Source: Cocos nucifera (Eukaryota; Streptophyta; Magnoliopsida; Arecales; Arecaceae). From it: a stretch of DNA of 64,000 nucleotides. The position numbers were made by a program, and so were the translations under genes. Of this stretch, positions 1-11,130 are shown piece after piece. Where the stretch lies: positions 248,001-312,000 of the forward strand of contig QRFJ01001924.1 of NCBI GenBank assembly GCA_006176705.1. The letters run 5' to 3'. Every line of letters starts with the position of its first letter. Position 1 is the first letter of the stretch. The notes beneath the pieces were generated by a model that was not told where the DNA came from, made no database searches, and worked only from the letters and a program-made list of their open reading frames with translations.

Positions 1-167
1 CTATTGTACATAAATTTTTAAACAAAGGAGAATAAAAGGTGAAAACTAAAGAACATTAATGAAATTATGCTAAAGGTGACAAAAATACACTTTCGTAATT
101 TGAGCATCTCTAGCCTTAAACATAAGTAGAGCAAACCAATAGAATTGCTAAAACTTGGAACTTGAAA
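1..167. other. AT-rich sequence left of the LINE, no gene seen
   Basis: I see no coding pattern here. The stretch is AT-rich and ends in the left copy of the LINE target-site duplication. It is probably intron of the Yippee-like gene, because the final exon of that gene was not found to its right. Confidence 0.4.
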
Positions 168-178
168 GATGCTAGCCA
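168..178. repeat. Left target-site duplication of LINE
   Basis: The 11 bp GATGCTAGCCA occurs here and again at 2223-2233, directly after the poly-A run. The exact match at both ends of a truncated element with a poly-A tail is the mark of target-primed reverse transcription. Confidence 0.85.
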
Positions 179-609
179 GGATAGAAGGTCAACCTCCTTA
201 AATCTGTGGTAGTGTTCAATCCGAGGACACCAGTCTAGCTACAGCTTGCAGTTAGGAACATTCTCGGGATTGAAGAGCATAGTGGAGCTCTGCAATACTT
301 GGGAGTGCGTAGATGGGCTCTCAACTACTATTTTGGTTGCAGGATGAGAAGGGCTCTCAACTGCTATCACCGAGTGCAGGATGAGAAGGGCTGAGTGCGT
401 AGATGTCGAGCAGACGATCCGAGAATGGCTGGAGGGTTGGTAGGCCTGCGCTTTATCCATGATGGGGCAGGTCAACCTGGTGATGTTTGTTCTCAGCTTC
501 GTACCTGTTTATCTGCTCTTGAATACAGTACTTTCCAAACCTCTGGCGGCAAAGCTGGAGTAGCTCTTTTGGAGTTTCTTGTGGGGGTCCCGTCCAAGAG
601 AAGGGAGAG

Positions 610-2130
610 ATGTTCATTTGCCTGCTTGGGACAGTTTATCAACCTCTGAGGGATGGCGGCCTGGACATCCAATCCTTAGCTACGAGGAGGGAGGCCCTGA
701 TTGCGAGACATGCTGCCGGAATTCTGCTTAGCCCTGATTCCCTATGGAGTATGATTATAACAGCTAGGTATGGTCTACAGCCTGCCAGTGGTGATATCTG
801 GCCTAGCCATAGTGCCTCCTTCCTATGGAGGGAGATCTATGCCCGAGCTCCGATGTGTTTTCCCAAATGAGTTGGGTGGTGGGGGTGGGCACTCTATGAG
901 CATTCTGCATGATCTGTATTGAAGACCTACCCTTAAGCCAGTAGTCGACCTTTATCAGTTCTGAGGTGTCGAACTCCATAAGAGTTGCTGATCTTCTTCA
1001 TGCCGATGACAGGGGGTGGAATCGGGCAGTGGTGTCCTATCCATTTGGGGACTAGGGGAGTGGGTGTTGTCTCTTACAATTCCCATCTACAGCAGTCCGG
1101 ACATCAGGATTTGGGAACACAACTGCACCCCGAGAAATGTGACGGCTGACCTCTACCAGCTTTATAAAAGGGAGCCCACTAGGCACAGAGATGCCGGATG
1201 GATTTGGAGGATCGAGGTGCATCCGAGAGTAAGCCTATTCCTCTGGAAGGTAGCTTGGGAATGGCTTCCAACTAAATCTCTTATGCAAGCTTGAGGTATG
1301 GACATTTAGCTTACTTGCCCTTGCCACAATGTCAAGGAGACCATGGAGCACATACTATTCCAATGCCCAAGGGCGAGATATGTTTGGCCCTTGGTGGGGA
1401 TGCACTAACAAATAGCTCAGGCAAAGGACTCAACCAAGGCCTTTCTAGAGTTCTTGGAGCATAGCACTTGAGGTGGCATTCTCAGGGTGGTGGGCATCCG
1501 TGCGAACTATATGACCCTCCACATTTGGTTGGCTAGAAATGGCCTGATGTTTGAACCCAAGAGATTTTCGGCGAGGTTTATTATGGAGAGAGCCTTGGCT
1601 ATGATAGTGGAGATGACCGATGTGACGTCCAGGCCTCCGGAGACCTAAAGCTCCCATCCTGCTCACGCAGCAACCTGTCAGGTGTTCATTACCTGAGAGC
1701 CTCCCTTCGTCGTACCTAAAGGTCAATTTCGATGAGAGTGTCATAGGCAGGCATGGTGGGACTGATTTTGTGATCCATGGGCCTGACTCCAAGCTAGTGG
1801 CGGCTAGGGGGAGTCACTTATTAGAGCCCACGATTCCTAGTGCAGAGCTTCATGCGACTTGGGCAGGGATCATATTTGCAAGGCAAATACTAAGGGCCGG
1901 TCAACTCGTTGTTGAGGGCGACTCTACCACAATAGTGTCCTAGCTACAAAGCTCCATACACGGTGGAGCCACTCACCCCCTACTACATGACGTCTCGATT
2001 TTGCTAGAGGGATGCACTACTCTGGTAATTAGGCATGTCTTCTAAAAGACAAACACTGCATTGATAGGGTGGCAGCCTTTGTAGCTGAGCATGCTAGAGA
2101 AACCTTGTGGATTGGAGCGGGGATCGTTCT
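610..2130 (+). pseudogene. LINE ORF2 C-terminal remnant: zf-RVT and RNase H
   Basis: The translation at 640-870 has the GGLxIxSL...LW.....ARYG pattern that follows the RT core in plant LINEs. At about 1170-1290 comes a zf-RVT core (WIWRIEVHPRVSLFLWKVAW). At 1716-2130 an RNase H domain follows, with the expected acidic residues visible in VNFDES, SAELHA and VEGDST, and then a GCTTLVIRHVF segment. Frame changes and stops separate these blocks. In the family, ORF2 supplies endonuclease, RT and, in this clade, RNase H. Endonuclease and RT core are missing here. No active product is expected. Confidence 0.82.
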
Positions 2131-2209
2131 TGGACAATTTCAAGATCTTTTGTTTTCTGATTGGCTTGGTTGTATTCATACATGAACCATTTGAATGAAC
2201 TGCCCTATT

Positions 2210-2221
2210 AAAAAAAAAAAA
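2210..2221 (+). other. LINE poly-A tail
   Basis: A run of A residues ends the LINE and directly precedes the right copy of its 11 bp target-site duplication. Confidence 0.85.
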
Positions 2222-2222
2222 G

Positions 2223-2233
2223 GATGCTAGCCA
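2223..2233. repeat. Right target-site duplication of LINE
   Basis: Exact second copy of GATGCTAGCCA (first copy at 168-178). Confidence 0.85.
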
Positions 2234-2561
2234 ATACAAAGTCAAGGCCCTTCAAAGAAATTTTGAAGGTGGTGAAAAAGGTTTCCAAGGTAAATGCAAA
2301 CTATCATATTCTAATTTCAGCTGAATGATGCTTGAAAGAAAAGAAAAAAAAATAGTTAGATGATTCTCTTAACTTTGAAAAGCAAGCTCCAGATGTCCAA
2401 TTAACTCGTGGAGAATCAAAATCCCTAAAAAGTTTAAGAGGTCATACTTCTCCATTAGGTAGCCAAAATTTGGGTCAACTTGAACTTGACCTAGTCATAA
2501 ACATGCTAGCAAACCAACTTGGGTTGGTAAGAATAGTGAGGAAAGCCGCATTTGTGCGCGC

Positions 2562-2610
2562 ACACACAGAGAGAGAGAGAGAGAGAGAGACAGAGAGGGA
2601 GAGAGAGGGG
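2562..2610. repeat. CA/GA microsatellite
   Basis: A short CACACA tract runs into an interrupted (GA)n tract of about 40 bp. It gives spurious repetitive reading frames on both strands. Confidence 0.9.
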
Positions 2611-2679
2611 GGAGGGATGATGGTAGCAAGTTGCATATGGATCTGGTCGGCCAATACCCTACCCCACAATTAAAAACCC

Positions 2680-3010
2680 CATGCCCATACCCACCCTATA
2701 CCCACCTCGAGTTGGCTTGGGTCAGGTATAGCAGAGATGCAGATTGGGTTGGGTCGGATAGATAAAAGGAGTTGGATCAGATCGAATCGGGTACATAATC
2801 AAGATTAAGTCAAATCGAGCCAGGTACATGAAAACATTATAAAATCATTATAATTTTGAAAGAAAGATATATGTTAAAGTTATATCGGGTCGAGTTCAGG
2901 GCCAAGCATATCGTTACCCATATCCAAGCCGAACTTACTTCGGGTTTTTTTTCTAGAACCCATACCCATCCTGGATTCTAATTAAGCTAGATACCCGGCA
3001 GGTCAGCTAA
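2680..3010. repeat. Degenerate GGGT/ACCC-rich repeat patch
   Basis: Repeated words such as TTGGGTCGG, GGGTACAT and ACCCATACCCA make an imperfect, low-complexity patch. A similar patch lies at about 7270-7480. No terminal repeats are visible, so I cannot assign it to a transposon family. Confidence 0.4.
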
Positions 3011-3088
3011 AATTGCCATCCCTAAACTTTACCCCAACACTAGCACCCACTACACCACTACCAAGGAGCTTGATTAACCCTAAGCCAA

Positions 3089-3108
3089 TGAGAGAGAGAG
3101 AGAGAGTG
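3089..3108. repeat. GA microsatellite
   Basis: Short uninterrupted (GA)n tract in intron-like sequence. Confidence 0.85.
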
Positions 3109-4917
3109 GGTGGGAAGGAGGCCCCTTTCTGTAAACACTAGCACCAACTACACTCCCTACCAAGTCACAAGCGCAAAGCCTAAACCAACTGTAGTTCATA
3201 GGAAGGAATAATGAGAAAAGGCCAGGTAGCCTTTTGGTGGAAAAGGGGTAGGTTGTGAAGTAGGGAGAGAAGAAAGAAGGCTGGTGATAGAGGGGTAGAA
3301 TTGCGAGGGGGGACGAGGAGATGAAGGGAAACTAGGAATTGAGGGCAGTCATTGGTAGTATATAGTTTTTTTTTAATTTTATCATTGATTTTATTATTTT
3401 TTTCCAAATTTTTAAACCTTGATAAATTGAGCTAGCATGTCAAGAACCTGTGCAAGGTCTAGTGCTTGGTCAAATAAAGTCAGCCTTGAGTTAAGCTTTT
3501 TTTTTTTATTTTCTTTTTTGATTCAACCAAACTTAAACAGCCCCAACAAGCCTTGTTTTGAAGCATCGCAAATCCATAGAGAAATATAACATATGCTCAA
3601 GGAAAGCTTGTTTGAGTAGCGATTTCCTGCATTCCAGGAAGTTTCTGGAGCAGCTACAGTACATTACCTTAGATAGAAGTTTCCTGCATTTCATCTTCAC
3701 TTTTTCTTCCACACTTGCTTAAGCACCAAATCATGAAGAAAAGTGTGAAATTACATACAGAAGGCAAACATAATATTTCATAATAGAAAAGGCAAGTGCA
3801 TAAGTGAAAGAGCAACCAAATCAATGCAGGTGAACGTACATTTCATATCCAGAGAACAAACTACCACATTCTGTCCCCTAAAGACTGGCTTCAGGGGATG
3901 CAAGTAGATGTGAGCATAACAAATTAATGTAACCAACAAAATTCTTGAATACCCAAAAGAAATTCCGTCAAAAGCACCAAACAAATACGCTTCAGAAGTA
4001 ATATTTGAATCTTTCTGACAATTTAAAGAAGAAAGGCATTTCCCAGCCTCCAAGTATATCATCACATTCTCACAAAAAATATTTTTCTAAAAACAGGTTA
4101 AATGCATTATTACCATTTACCACTCTTTAGAAGCACTTATATGATGTCTTTAAAAGCATGCTATGTAGATCGTCAGAATTTTCATAGTTCCATCAGGGAC
4201 AGATGAAGTGGGGCTTGTAGATTGTTTATATTTTCTGCATTTCCAAATTTTTCACTGGAGGTAAACCATTTGAAAACAGAAATCAAGAAAGGAAACCCCC
4301 AAAACCAAAAACTTCAATATGATTTAAAATTGTAAATAACCTTATCTGCCATATGTTAAGATATATGTGCAATTAACTTTTAGACTTGTAGTCTTTACAT
4401 TGACATAACTATGTACTGCTTAGAATCCCTAGATAAGAAAATTTGGGAAAGGAAAAAGAAAGAGTTACCTTCAACTTACTTGTTTAAACACTGCTGCATT
4501 CATCAATCCATAGGAGTCCAAAAGAACATTTGAAATGTAATTTTGATCAGTTCATATGAACTTATAATAATGGTGCATTTCTACATTCATAAAGTGTGAA
4601 ATAAAGTTGAATAAACATGTAATATAACAATCTTTCTAAAAACAAGTCACTAGAACGAGTTTGTAGGTCTTTGAGATAAAGAAAAAAGGCAGAAGGTATA
4701 CTTGAAAGTCTCTGCTGTCAAATACTCCACATTACTAGCATAATTTGTTTCCATGGTGATTTATCATCATCCACAGGTGTACTGATAGAGAAGATAAAAA
4801 GGAGAAATGAAAGGAGCACTAATAAATATGTCTACTATAATATTTCACCCACATACAAGCATATGAATATCAAGTATTCAGAAGAAATACAATGAGAGAT
4901 TAATTTTTCTCACTTAC

Positions 4918-5026
4918 ATATCTCCAACCTAGAATTTGTTGGCAGCAGCTACAGTAGATGTCATTCACAGTGTGTAATCCAGTCAAGAGATGGCGATCCT
5001 CATTGGGGCCCAAGGAAATGTTCACC
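4918..5026 (-). CDS. Yippee-like protein, exon 2
   Basis: Read on the minus strand, this exon follows a TTTCAG acceptor and ends at a GTAAGT donor. It supplies residues 49-84 of the model, beginning VNISLGPNEDRHLLTGLHTV and ending with ILGWRY. The GPxEDRxLLTGLHTVxDIYC block and the second zinc-ligand pair CSCC (residues 73 and 76) are typical of the Yippee/Mis18 fold. Its first base completes the valine codon split by intron 1, and it ends in phase 0. The expected following exon (E...KYKEGK...) was not found in the window. The protein is therefore partial here. Its biochemical role in plants is poorly known, and I infer only zinc binding. Confidence 0.9.
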
Positions 5027-7269
5027 CTGAAATTTCATAATAAATGTTCAAGATAGTAGGGATCCACCATATAAGTTTTCCTAATTGCAATACCAAAATA
5101 AACCAAATATTATCTGATTTCCACATGTTTTTCTTGATGTAACAGCTTTATAGAAAGATAATCTTCAAATAAAGGAATACAAAAGGGAAGAATCTCCAGA
5201 ATATATGTTTTGAAGATCTTTTCTGCTTCGATAAAAACTTAAAATATTATCAAATATGTCTAAATTTTGAATGTGAAAATCAGGTAGCAAACCTTCATAG
5301 TCAGATGTCTAAATAAATAAAAACATCAAAAAATGACATGGGTAGCAATATATCAATAACATGATAGATTGTATTCAAACACAAGCCATCATAAATTGAT
5401 AATCCATCCGATCACTTCAATTCCAACTTATTATAGATATAAGTAAAAAGATACACAAAAGAAACTTATGATGTGAGCAAAAGCACATCATCTTTATTTC
5501 ACCTCCTTTTCTTTCTGAGAAAAGAGCTGAAGTGCATGTTCACCAAGATATCACTAGGAATTGAAGTATTATTCTCAAATAAAGATTTGGCTTTTTGGTT
5601 ATTTTGATTTGGCTTTTTGGCTTCCACAATACACTAGTGATACAGTTCTGCCCTATTTTGATCTCACGTTTGGTTTCCACAGTAAATAGGATACAGTTCT
5701 GCATCTTTTATAGACATCAAGAAAAATTCAATTATACAAAAACTGTATTCCAGGTAAAGAATGCTGCTAGCGCCTACAAAGATGCAAAACTATCCTGTCC
5801 CTCAGAGAAAGAAAATACTCTAGAAGGACAGAAATACAAGCTTTACAGAATTCAAAATGTTCCCTAGATCCTCTGGTTATTAAGCCTGAAGCATGTGTCC
5901 CTAAAAATGCCATATTGATATAGCAAGTTGGTTCACCTTTTCTTTTATATATTAATTCATAATATAGTTCTAGCAACATTCACTGAAGTCAGAATCTCAC
6001 AGCTGCATGAATCTAAAAGCAAAATTCTGGTAATACAATCAGGTAACTGATGTACATATAGCAGATATAAACATGTATTGTGTAGGACAGGAATAAGGAA
6101 AGCTTCTTCTTCAAGCCATTCCAGGAAGAAAATAATTGTACTGAGTGATAAAAAGCAATTACAACTTACCCAATCTGGACTTCAACCATTCAATGCCAGA
6201 TAAGAGCCTAGCTGGGTTAGCATTACAACTTTATGCTATACTAGATATCCTTTAATCAACAAGAATTATCACATAACAATGGTGCTATATAAACTACAGA
6301 AATACATAGCTGCACTAAGAGCTTTAGATCCTAGAATTCAATATTGAATCATCAAAGGAAATCAAAATGATAAAAAATGATTAAAATTAAAAAATCTGGA
6401 TTCTGTTCCCAAAATAATGTGTCTTGGATAAACCATAGATTATTAACCATAATCATAACTTTATATTAAAGAGAATCCAATTACTTATAATTTTACATAA
6501 TCACAATATGGAAGATCCACAACTTTTATTACCAAAAGAAAAACAAAAAGCAATCTAGTTGAAAAGTAGTTCTATGAAGAAATGCATTACACAATATGGA
6601 CAAAAACTTTCCCCTAACTATTTTTATCCCTATGCTTCTGCAGCATTCACAGAGAAAACATGCATGTAAAAAGAAAGTTACATTATCTGAATTCTTAGAT
6701 AACAAACTATGCTTCATCCACAAACACTTAAAAATTGCCAATATGAGATAATAAAAACCATGAATGCAAGTTAGAAGGAAAGCAATCTTAAGAAGTAAAA
6801 ATAACAAAATCCAGGCAAACAACTGCTGATTCAATGGTTATAGGAACACAAAATAGATCTGTTGATAGCACAGCCAATGAGTAGAACAGAAGTTACGGAA
6901 CACAAGTTGTGGGGGCAGGAGGAAAAAAGAAACAAATTAAAAAAGGTATAGAAGTTGCATTTATGGAGTTCAAACTGAACAAAAAGTCAGAAAGTCTTGA
7001 ATACATATGCAATCTCATTTACTTTAAACAAGATGCAACTGAACTAAAAGGACTTGGACAATTCAAGTATCCGACTCTAGCTTATCTTTGCTAACAGTGA
7101 TAATAATTAGTGGATAATTCACAATTGCAATGAAATAAATTCTCGATCAGGCCTCGGGGACTTATTGGTGCCAAAAGATAGGCATAAGCTTCAAAAGTTA
7201 TCATTCATAGCAATACAGAGTTGGAAATAACTTATAATCAGATAGATCAGCATTTTCTAAACAATAACA

Positions 7270-7480
7270 TAGGGTTGGTAGTGCTTAACCCGTTTATTTG
7301 TTTAACTTGATTCGATCTGTTGTAGATCGAGTTGGATTACCTTTTTAGAAAAATGTTCAGGTTCTGATTTAATATTTTGACCCGTTTGATCAATATGTAG
7401 GGTTTGGGTCAATAGATTTTTTATCTATCTTGAATCTAACCCAACCTGTATATGGTCTGACCTGACCCAATTGGTACCCT
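7270..7480. repeat. Degenerate GGGTT/AACCC-rich repeat patch
   Basis: Words such as AACCCGTTTATTTG, GACCCGTTTGATC and TGACCTGACCCAATTGG recur imperfectly. It resembles the patch at 2680-3010 in composition. The family is not identified. Confidence 0.35.
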
Positions 7481-8565
7481 TACCATAACATGATGAGAAA
7501 AAGGAAATATAGAGGGCATAGGTTAATAATCATTGCTAATTGTTGCCTTGACAGCAAAGTCTCCCCCTATATGGCCTCTCTAGAATCTCTTTAGGCAATT
7601 GAGCTCGTCCACCATCAACATCAATGTGTCCACATCTTTTGCTTATTGGGTTGTTGAACTGGAAAGTTAAAAAGGATATGGCATGATTCTATGGAAGATA
7701 TATTTAACATGTTATTGTCTTTACTTAACTCTGAGAACATATTTTATTTTCCTCAAAAATACCACATTGGTGAAAGTGGGGTATCATAATCCTTACCAAG
7801 GGTTTAAATTGCCTAAGTAAAGAAAATACTCAACCTTAAAAACAATGAGGGTAATGAAATGGTTGGGTTAGAACTACTGCCAATTCATTTTATAGCCCTA
7901 ATTTTTTCCAGTTGCTCAACAGGTAAAAGATGAATCCCAGTTATGGTTGCATGGTCTTATAGCAGTACACACATGTTTGATACGCTGCATTAAATAATAC
8001 TAGAGATCCTCCTGAGAGACTCTCTAAACAGAAAAAGTAGGTCAAATTATAACCAATTATGTAGCAATTTCATACTGACCTTCTATTTCCCACCATGTCT
8101 AATTAGTAGACAATGTGCAAGTAACCAGGTAAAACTTAAGAACCAATGCATGACTAATCAGCTTATAGAGCTACTCTTTATATAGGAGAGTCAAATAAGA
8201 ATATACTGTAAATCTTCATCCTTTCAAATATAAACATCTTTCCTGCCATAATTTGGGGAAACAATCCTAGAATCAAATGTTAATAAAATACACACCAAAT
8301 GAATTCTTGTTGGCATCTTTTTCACCACCGACACACTTTAAGCAATACAATTCTTCTCATTTTTTTACTACAAACATTGCCGCACTGATCTCCTTATATT
8401 TCCTCCTAATGGTCACCATCAGGTTTCCAACTCTTCTACCATCTATTTTTTCATGGTGACCAATGTTTCTTGAACTTCATGTGCGACATCTGATACTACA
8501 GCAGTCATTCACTTAGCAATCTGTATTCTCCAATCCATACATATGCAGGAAACTTGCCACTAAGC

Positions 8566-8570
8566 ATGCT
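8566..8570. repeat. Left target-site duplication of E1
   Basis: ATGCT directly precedes the left LTR of E1 and recurs at 16582-16586 directly after the right LTR. Confidence 0.8.
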
Positions 8571-9685
8571 TGTTGATGCAGAATCTGGTTGATGCTGGAT
8601 CGAGCTGGAGTTGGGAAAGATGAGGTCGCCGCCGGTGACCTGCAAAACAAAGTCCTATCTGGAGTCGGTGGTGGCTCCGGCAGGACCCTCCGACGATCAA
8701 GTCAGCTCTTCTGCCCAACAGAAATGGAGTGCTCGGGTATGAATTCAGTAAAGTTTTGGGGAAGGAGAAGAGAGCTTAGAAAAATCATATCTGGAGGGTC
8801 CCTTTTTATAGACGGAACCTTTTGTAACCGTCCGATAGTGGGGTCGTCTGTAGCAAACTGATAAATGACAGTCGTAACCATCCTGATAAATGACAGTCAT
8901 AACCATCCTGATAAATGACAATCGTAACTATCCAATAGTAGGATCACCTGTAAGAATCCATCTGAACGAGAAATCCGGAAAGAGTTCGGCTCCTGTAGGA
9001 ATCCGACTGAAGGAGGATTCGGAAAGAGTTCAGCTCCTGTAGAAATCCGACCGAAGGAGAAGTTCGGAAGGAGTTCGGCTCATGTAGAAATCCGACTGAA
9101 GGAGTTCGAAAGGAGTTCGGCTCCTTGAGGAATCCGACTGAAGGAGAGATCCGAAAGGAGTTCGGCTCCTGAAGGAATCCGTCTGAAGAAAACGTCCGGA
9201 AGGAGTTCGACTCCTGTGAAATCCGACTGAACGAAAAATCCGAAAGAAATTCGGCTCCGAATATCCAACTGCAGATGATCCCAAAGGAGTTCGCTCCTGA
9301 AGGAATCCGACTAAAGGAGATGTCCGGAGGAGTTCGGCTCCTAGAAAATCCGACTGGGAAATTCGGAAGGAGTTCGGACTCCTAACAGAGATAATCTGCA
9401 CTGCTCTGGAGGAGTCTGAAAGGAGTTCGACCGCTGGAGGAGCCCGACCGATGAGAAGCCTTGGAGTAGTTCGGCTGAAGTCCGAAAGAAGTTCGGCCGC
9501 TGAAGGAGTTCAACTACTGAAGGAGTTCGGCCGCTTGAGGAGTTCGGCTACTGAAGAAGTTCAACCACTGGAGGGGTTCGGCCACTGGAAGAAGAATTCC
9601 TGATCGAAACTCTTCCATGATTACCAGTTGCATTAGCCTAAAGCGTCAGACTGGACTTTGATGGGAGCGGGGTTTATCCCCAACA
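8571..9685 (-). repeat. E1 3' LTR
   Basis: About 1.1 kb, and a direct repeat of 15398-16581. It holds three copies of a 25-26 bp unit (TGATAAATGACAGTCGTAACC; 8859-8935) and 10-11 copies of a 45 bp minisatellite (about 8960-9440). On the element's strand it starts TGTTGGGG at 9685 and ends in CA at 8571. The start/end choice is set by the exact ATGCT duplication outside. Confidence 0.87.
8960..9560 (-). repeat. 45 bp hairpin minisatellite in E1 3' LTR
   Basis: The unit is about 45 bp. It contains GGAGTTCGGCTCC, a four-base-pair stem with a five-base loop, followed by AATCCGACTGAAGGAG. Because 45 is a multiple of three, reading frames stay open on both strands and give repetitive peptides with RSRTPF- and SDF-type words. 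I judge these to be by-products of the repeat rather than genes. Towards 9440-9560 the unit decays into GGAGTTCGGCC(A/G)CTG variants. Confidence 0.85.
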
Positions 9686-9702
9686 ATAGTCCCCCCACTT
9701 TC
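9686..9702 (-). other. E1 polypurine tract
   Basis: On the element's strand AAAGTGGGGGGACTAT directly precedes the LTR start TGTTGGGG. This is the expected site for plus-strand priming. Confidence 0.75.
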
Positions 9703-10120
9703 GAGTTCGAAATTCGAAGGGAGTACAAAAAAGGCGACTGCCGAAGTCCTTTTGCGGACTCTGCACCCATTGAGGTTGAAACTCAGAAGAGATCTTATCT
9801 CCTGCCGAGGTTAAAGTTGAAAGTTGAAGCTCCTATTGCCGAGGTGACTTCAAGTTGAAGCTCGGGGGAGAATTCCTGATCCCCGGATTCCGCACTTGCT
9901 GCTCAAGCTCGTTGTGGATGCCGGACTTGTTGTAAACGTCAAACTAGGATCTCTCCTGCAAACTAAGATAAGATTCTGCCTTTCGCATTTGACATAGTCA
10001 AGTTGTCGTGGGAAAGTACGTGTAAGAATTCTCCATCAAACTTCTTCCTTCTACATGTCTTTGGTCTACAGGGTTCCGACCTTTGCTCATGCTAGGACGA
10101 GGTTCTCCTCCTGCCCTAAC
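9703..10120 (-). other. E1 3' untranslated spacer between array and 3' LTR
   Basis: No gene seen. 9688-9790 is closely similar to 13065-13165, which shows that the inner LTR piece brought along the same neighbouring sequence. One GAGATCTTATCTCC-type unit is present here, against many at 13140-13565. Confidence 0.7.
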
Positions 10121-10124
10121 AGGT

Positions 10125-11130
10125 GTAGGGGCGTATTTAGGGTTGTTGTCCGGGGCCTCTCCTTTATCTCATCAAAAATGAACGAGACCTTCAACTTTGC
10201 TCATGTAGACGAGGTTTCCCTCAAATCGTGGATAAGGCCGTGGGGGCACATAAGGGCCGTTATCAAAACCTCTCCCCCCATCTAATCTAAAATGAACGAG
10301 GCTTCGACTTTGCTCACATTAGGATGAGGTTCTCCTGTTCCTAATGGCCGGGGTACATAAGGACCGTTGTCAGGCCTCTCCCTCTATCTCGTCTAAAATG
10401 AACGAGGTCTTCGATTTCTCAGTTAGGACGAGGTTCTCCTCCTGTTCCTACGGATGCGGGGGCACATAAGGACCTGTTGTTAGGACCTCTCCCTCCATCT
10501 CGTCTAAAATGACGAGGCCGTCACTTTGCTCCGTTGGATGAGGTTCTCCTCCTATCCTAACAGACCGTGGAGCATATAAGGATCGTTGTCAGGACCTCTC
10601 CTTCCTCGTCCGTCTAAAATGAACGAGGTCTTCGACTTTTGCTCACGTCATGAGGTTACCTATTCCTAACAGGCTAAGGGGCACATAAGGATCGTTGTAG
10701 GGCCTCCCCCCATCTCGTCTAAAATAAACAGGCCTTCGACTTTGCTCACATTAGGACAGTTCTCCTTCTGTTCCTAAACGACTATGGGGGCACTAAGACC
10801 ATTGTTAGAGCCTCTCCCCCCATCTCGTCTAAAATGAACGAGATCTTCGACTTTGCTCACGTAGAATAAAATTCTCCTCCTGTTCTTAACGGACTGTAGG
10901 GGCACATAAGGACCGTTGTTAGGTCCTCTCCCCCCATCTCGTCTAAAATGAACGAGGTCTTCGACTTTGCTCACGTTAGGACGAATTTCTCCTCCTGTCC
11001 TAATGGATTTGGGGGCACATAAGGACCGTTGTTAGGGCCTCTCCCTCCATCTCGTCTAAAATGAACAAGGCCTTCAACCCTGCTCACATTAGGACGAGGT
11101 TCTCCTCCTGTTCCTAACATAGCCATTATT
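10125..11130 (-). repeat. Tandem array of about 110 bp units in E1
   Basis: Nine copies are marked by the word CTAAAATGAACGAG at about 10175, 10289, 10395, 10506, 10616, 10721, 10831, 10945 and 11058, a period of 105-114 bp. Each unit also holds CTTCGACTTTGCTCACGT, GAGGTTCTCCTCCTGTTCCTAA and GGGGCACATAAGGACCGTTGT words. It lies between the integrase stop and the 3' LTR, the place where Tat-lineage elements often carry tandem repeats. No coding role is visible. Confidence 0.9.

Larger units (their letters stand above)
179..2222 (+). mobile_element. 5'-truncated LINE (L1-type) retrotransposon
   Basis: This is a non-LTR retrotransposon copy of about 2.0 kb. It keeps only the 3' part of ORF2: the stretch after the RT core, the zf-RVT zinc-binding domain and the RNase H domain. 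It ends in an A-run at 2210-2221. Perfect 11 bp direct repeats (168-178 and 2223-2233) bound it. The missing 5' part is typical of incomplete reverse transcription. Reading frames are broken, so the copy is dead. It sits in what is probably an intron of the minus-strand Yippee-like gene, in opposite orientation to that gene. Confidence 0.87.
2234..4917. other. Probable intron 2 of the Yippee-like gene
   Basis: This lies downstream of the exon 2 donor on the minus strand. I searched it by eye for the expected last Yippee exon (a KYKEGK-type motif) and did not find one. It holds two GA microsatellites, a low-complexity GGGT/ACCC-rich patch (about 2680-3010), and an imperfect duplication of ACACTAGCACC...ACTACAC at about 3043 and 3136. 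The rest is AT-rich with short meaningless frames. Confidence 0.5.

Noticed and set aside
2475..2673. Ser-Leu / Arg-Glu repeat frames at a GA tract
   Set aside because: Pure product of the microsatellite, present on both strands.
4021..4917. Third Yippee exon
   Set aside because: No stretch gave the expected K-Y-K-E-G-K motif with splice sites; I preferred to leave the gene partial.
8589..8861. Plus-strand 90-codon frame at the E1 3' LTR edge
   Set aside because: It lies wholly in LTR sequence that recurs at 15398 onward without an intact equivalent frame.
9030..9401. Long minus-strand frames rich in RSRTPF/SLLQSD words as real proteins
   Set aside because: They follow from the 45 bp repeat length (15 codons) and occur on both strands of the LTR; no start context or domain.
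10125..11130. CRISPR-like array
   Set aside because: Whole units of about 110 bp are repeated without constant repeats and variable spacers, and the setting is a plant retrotransposon.
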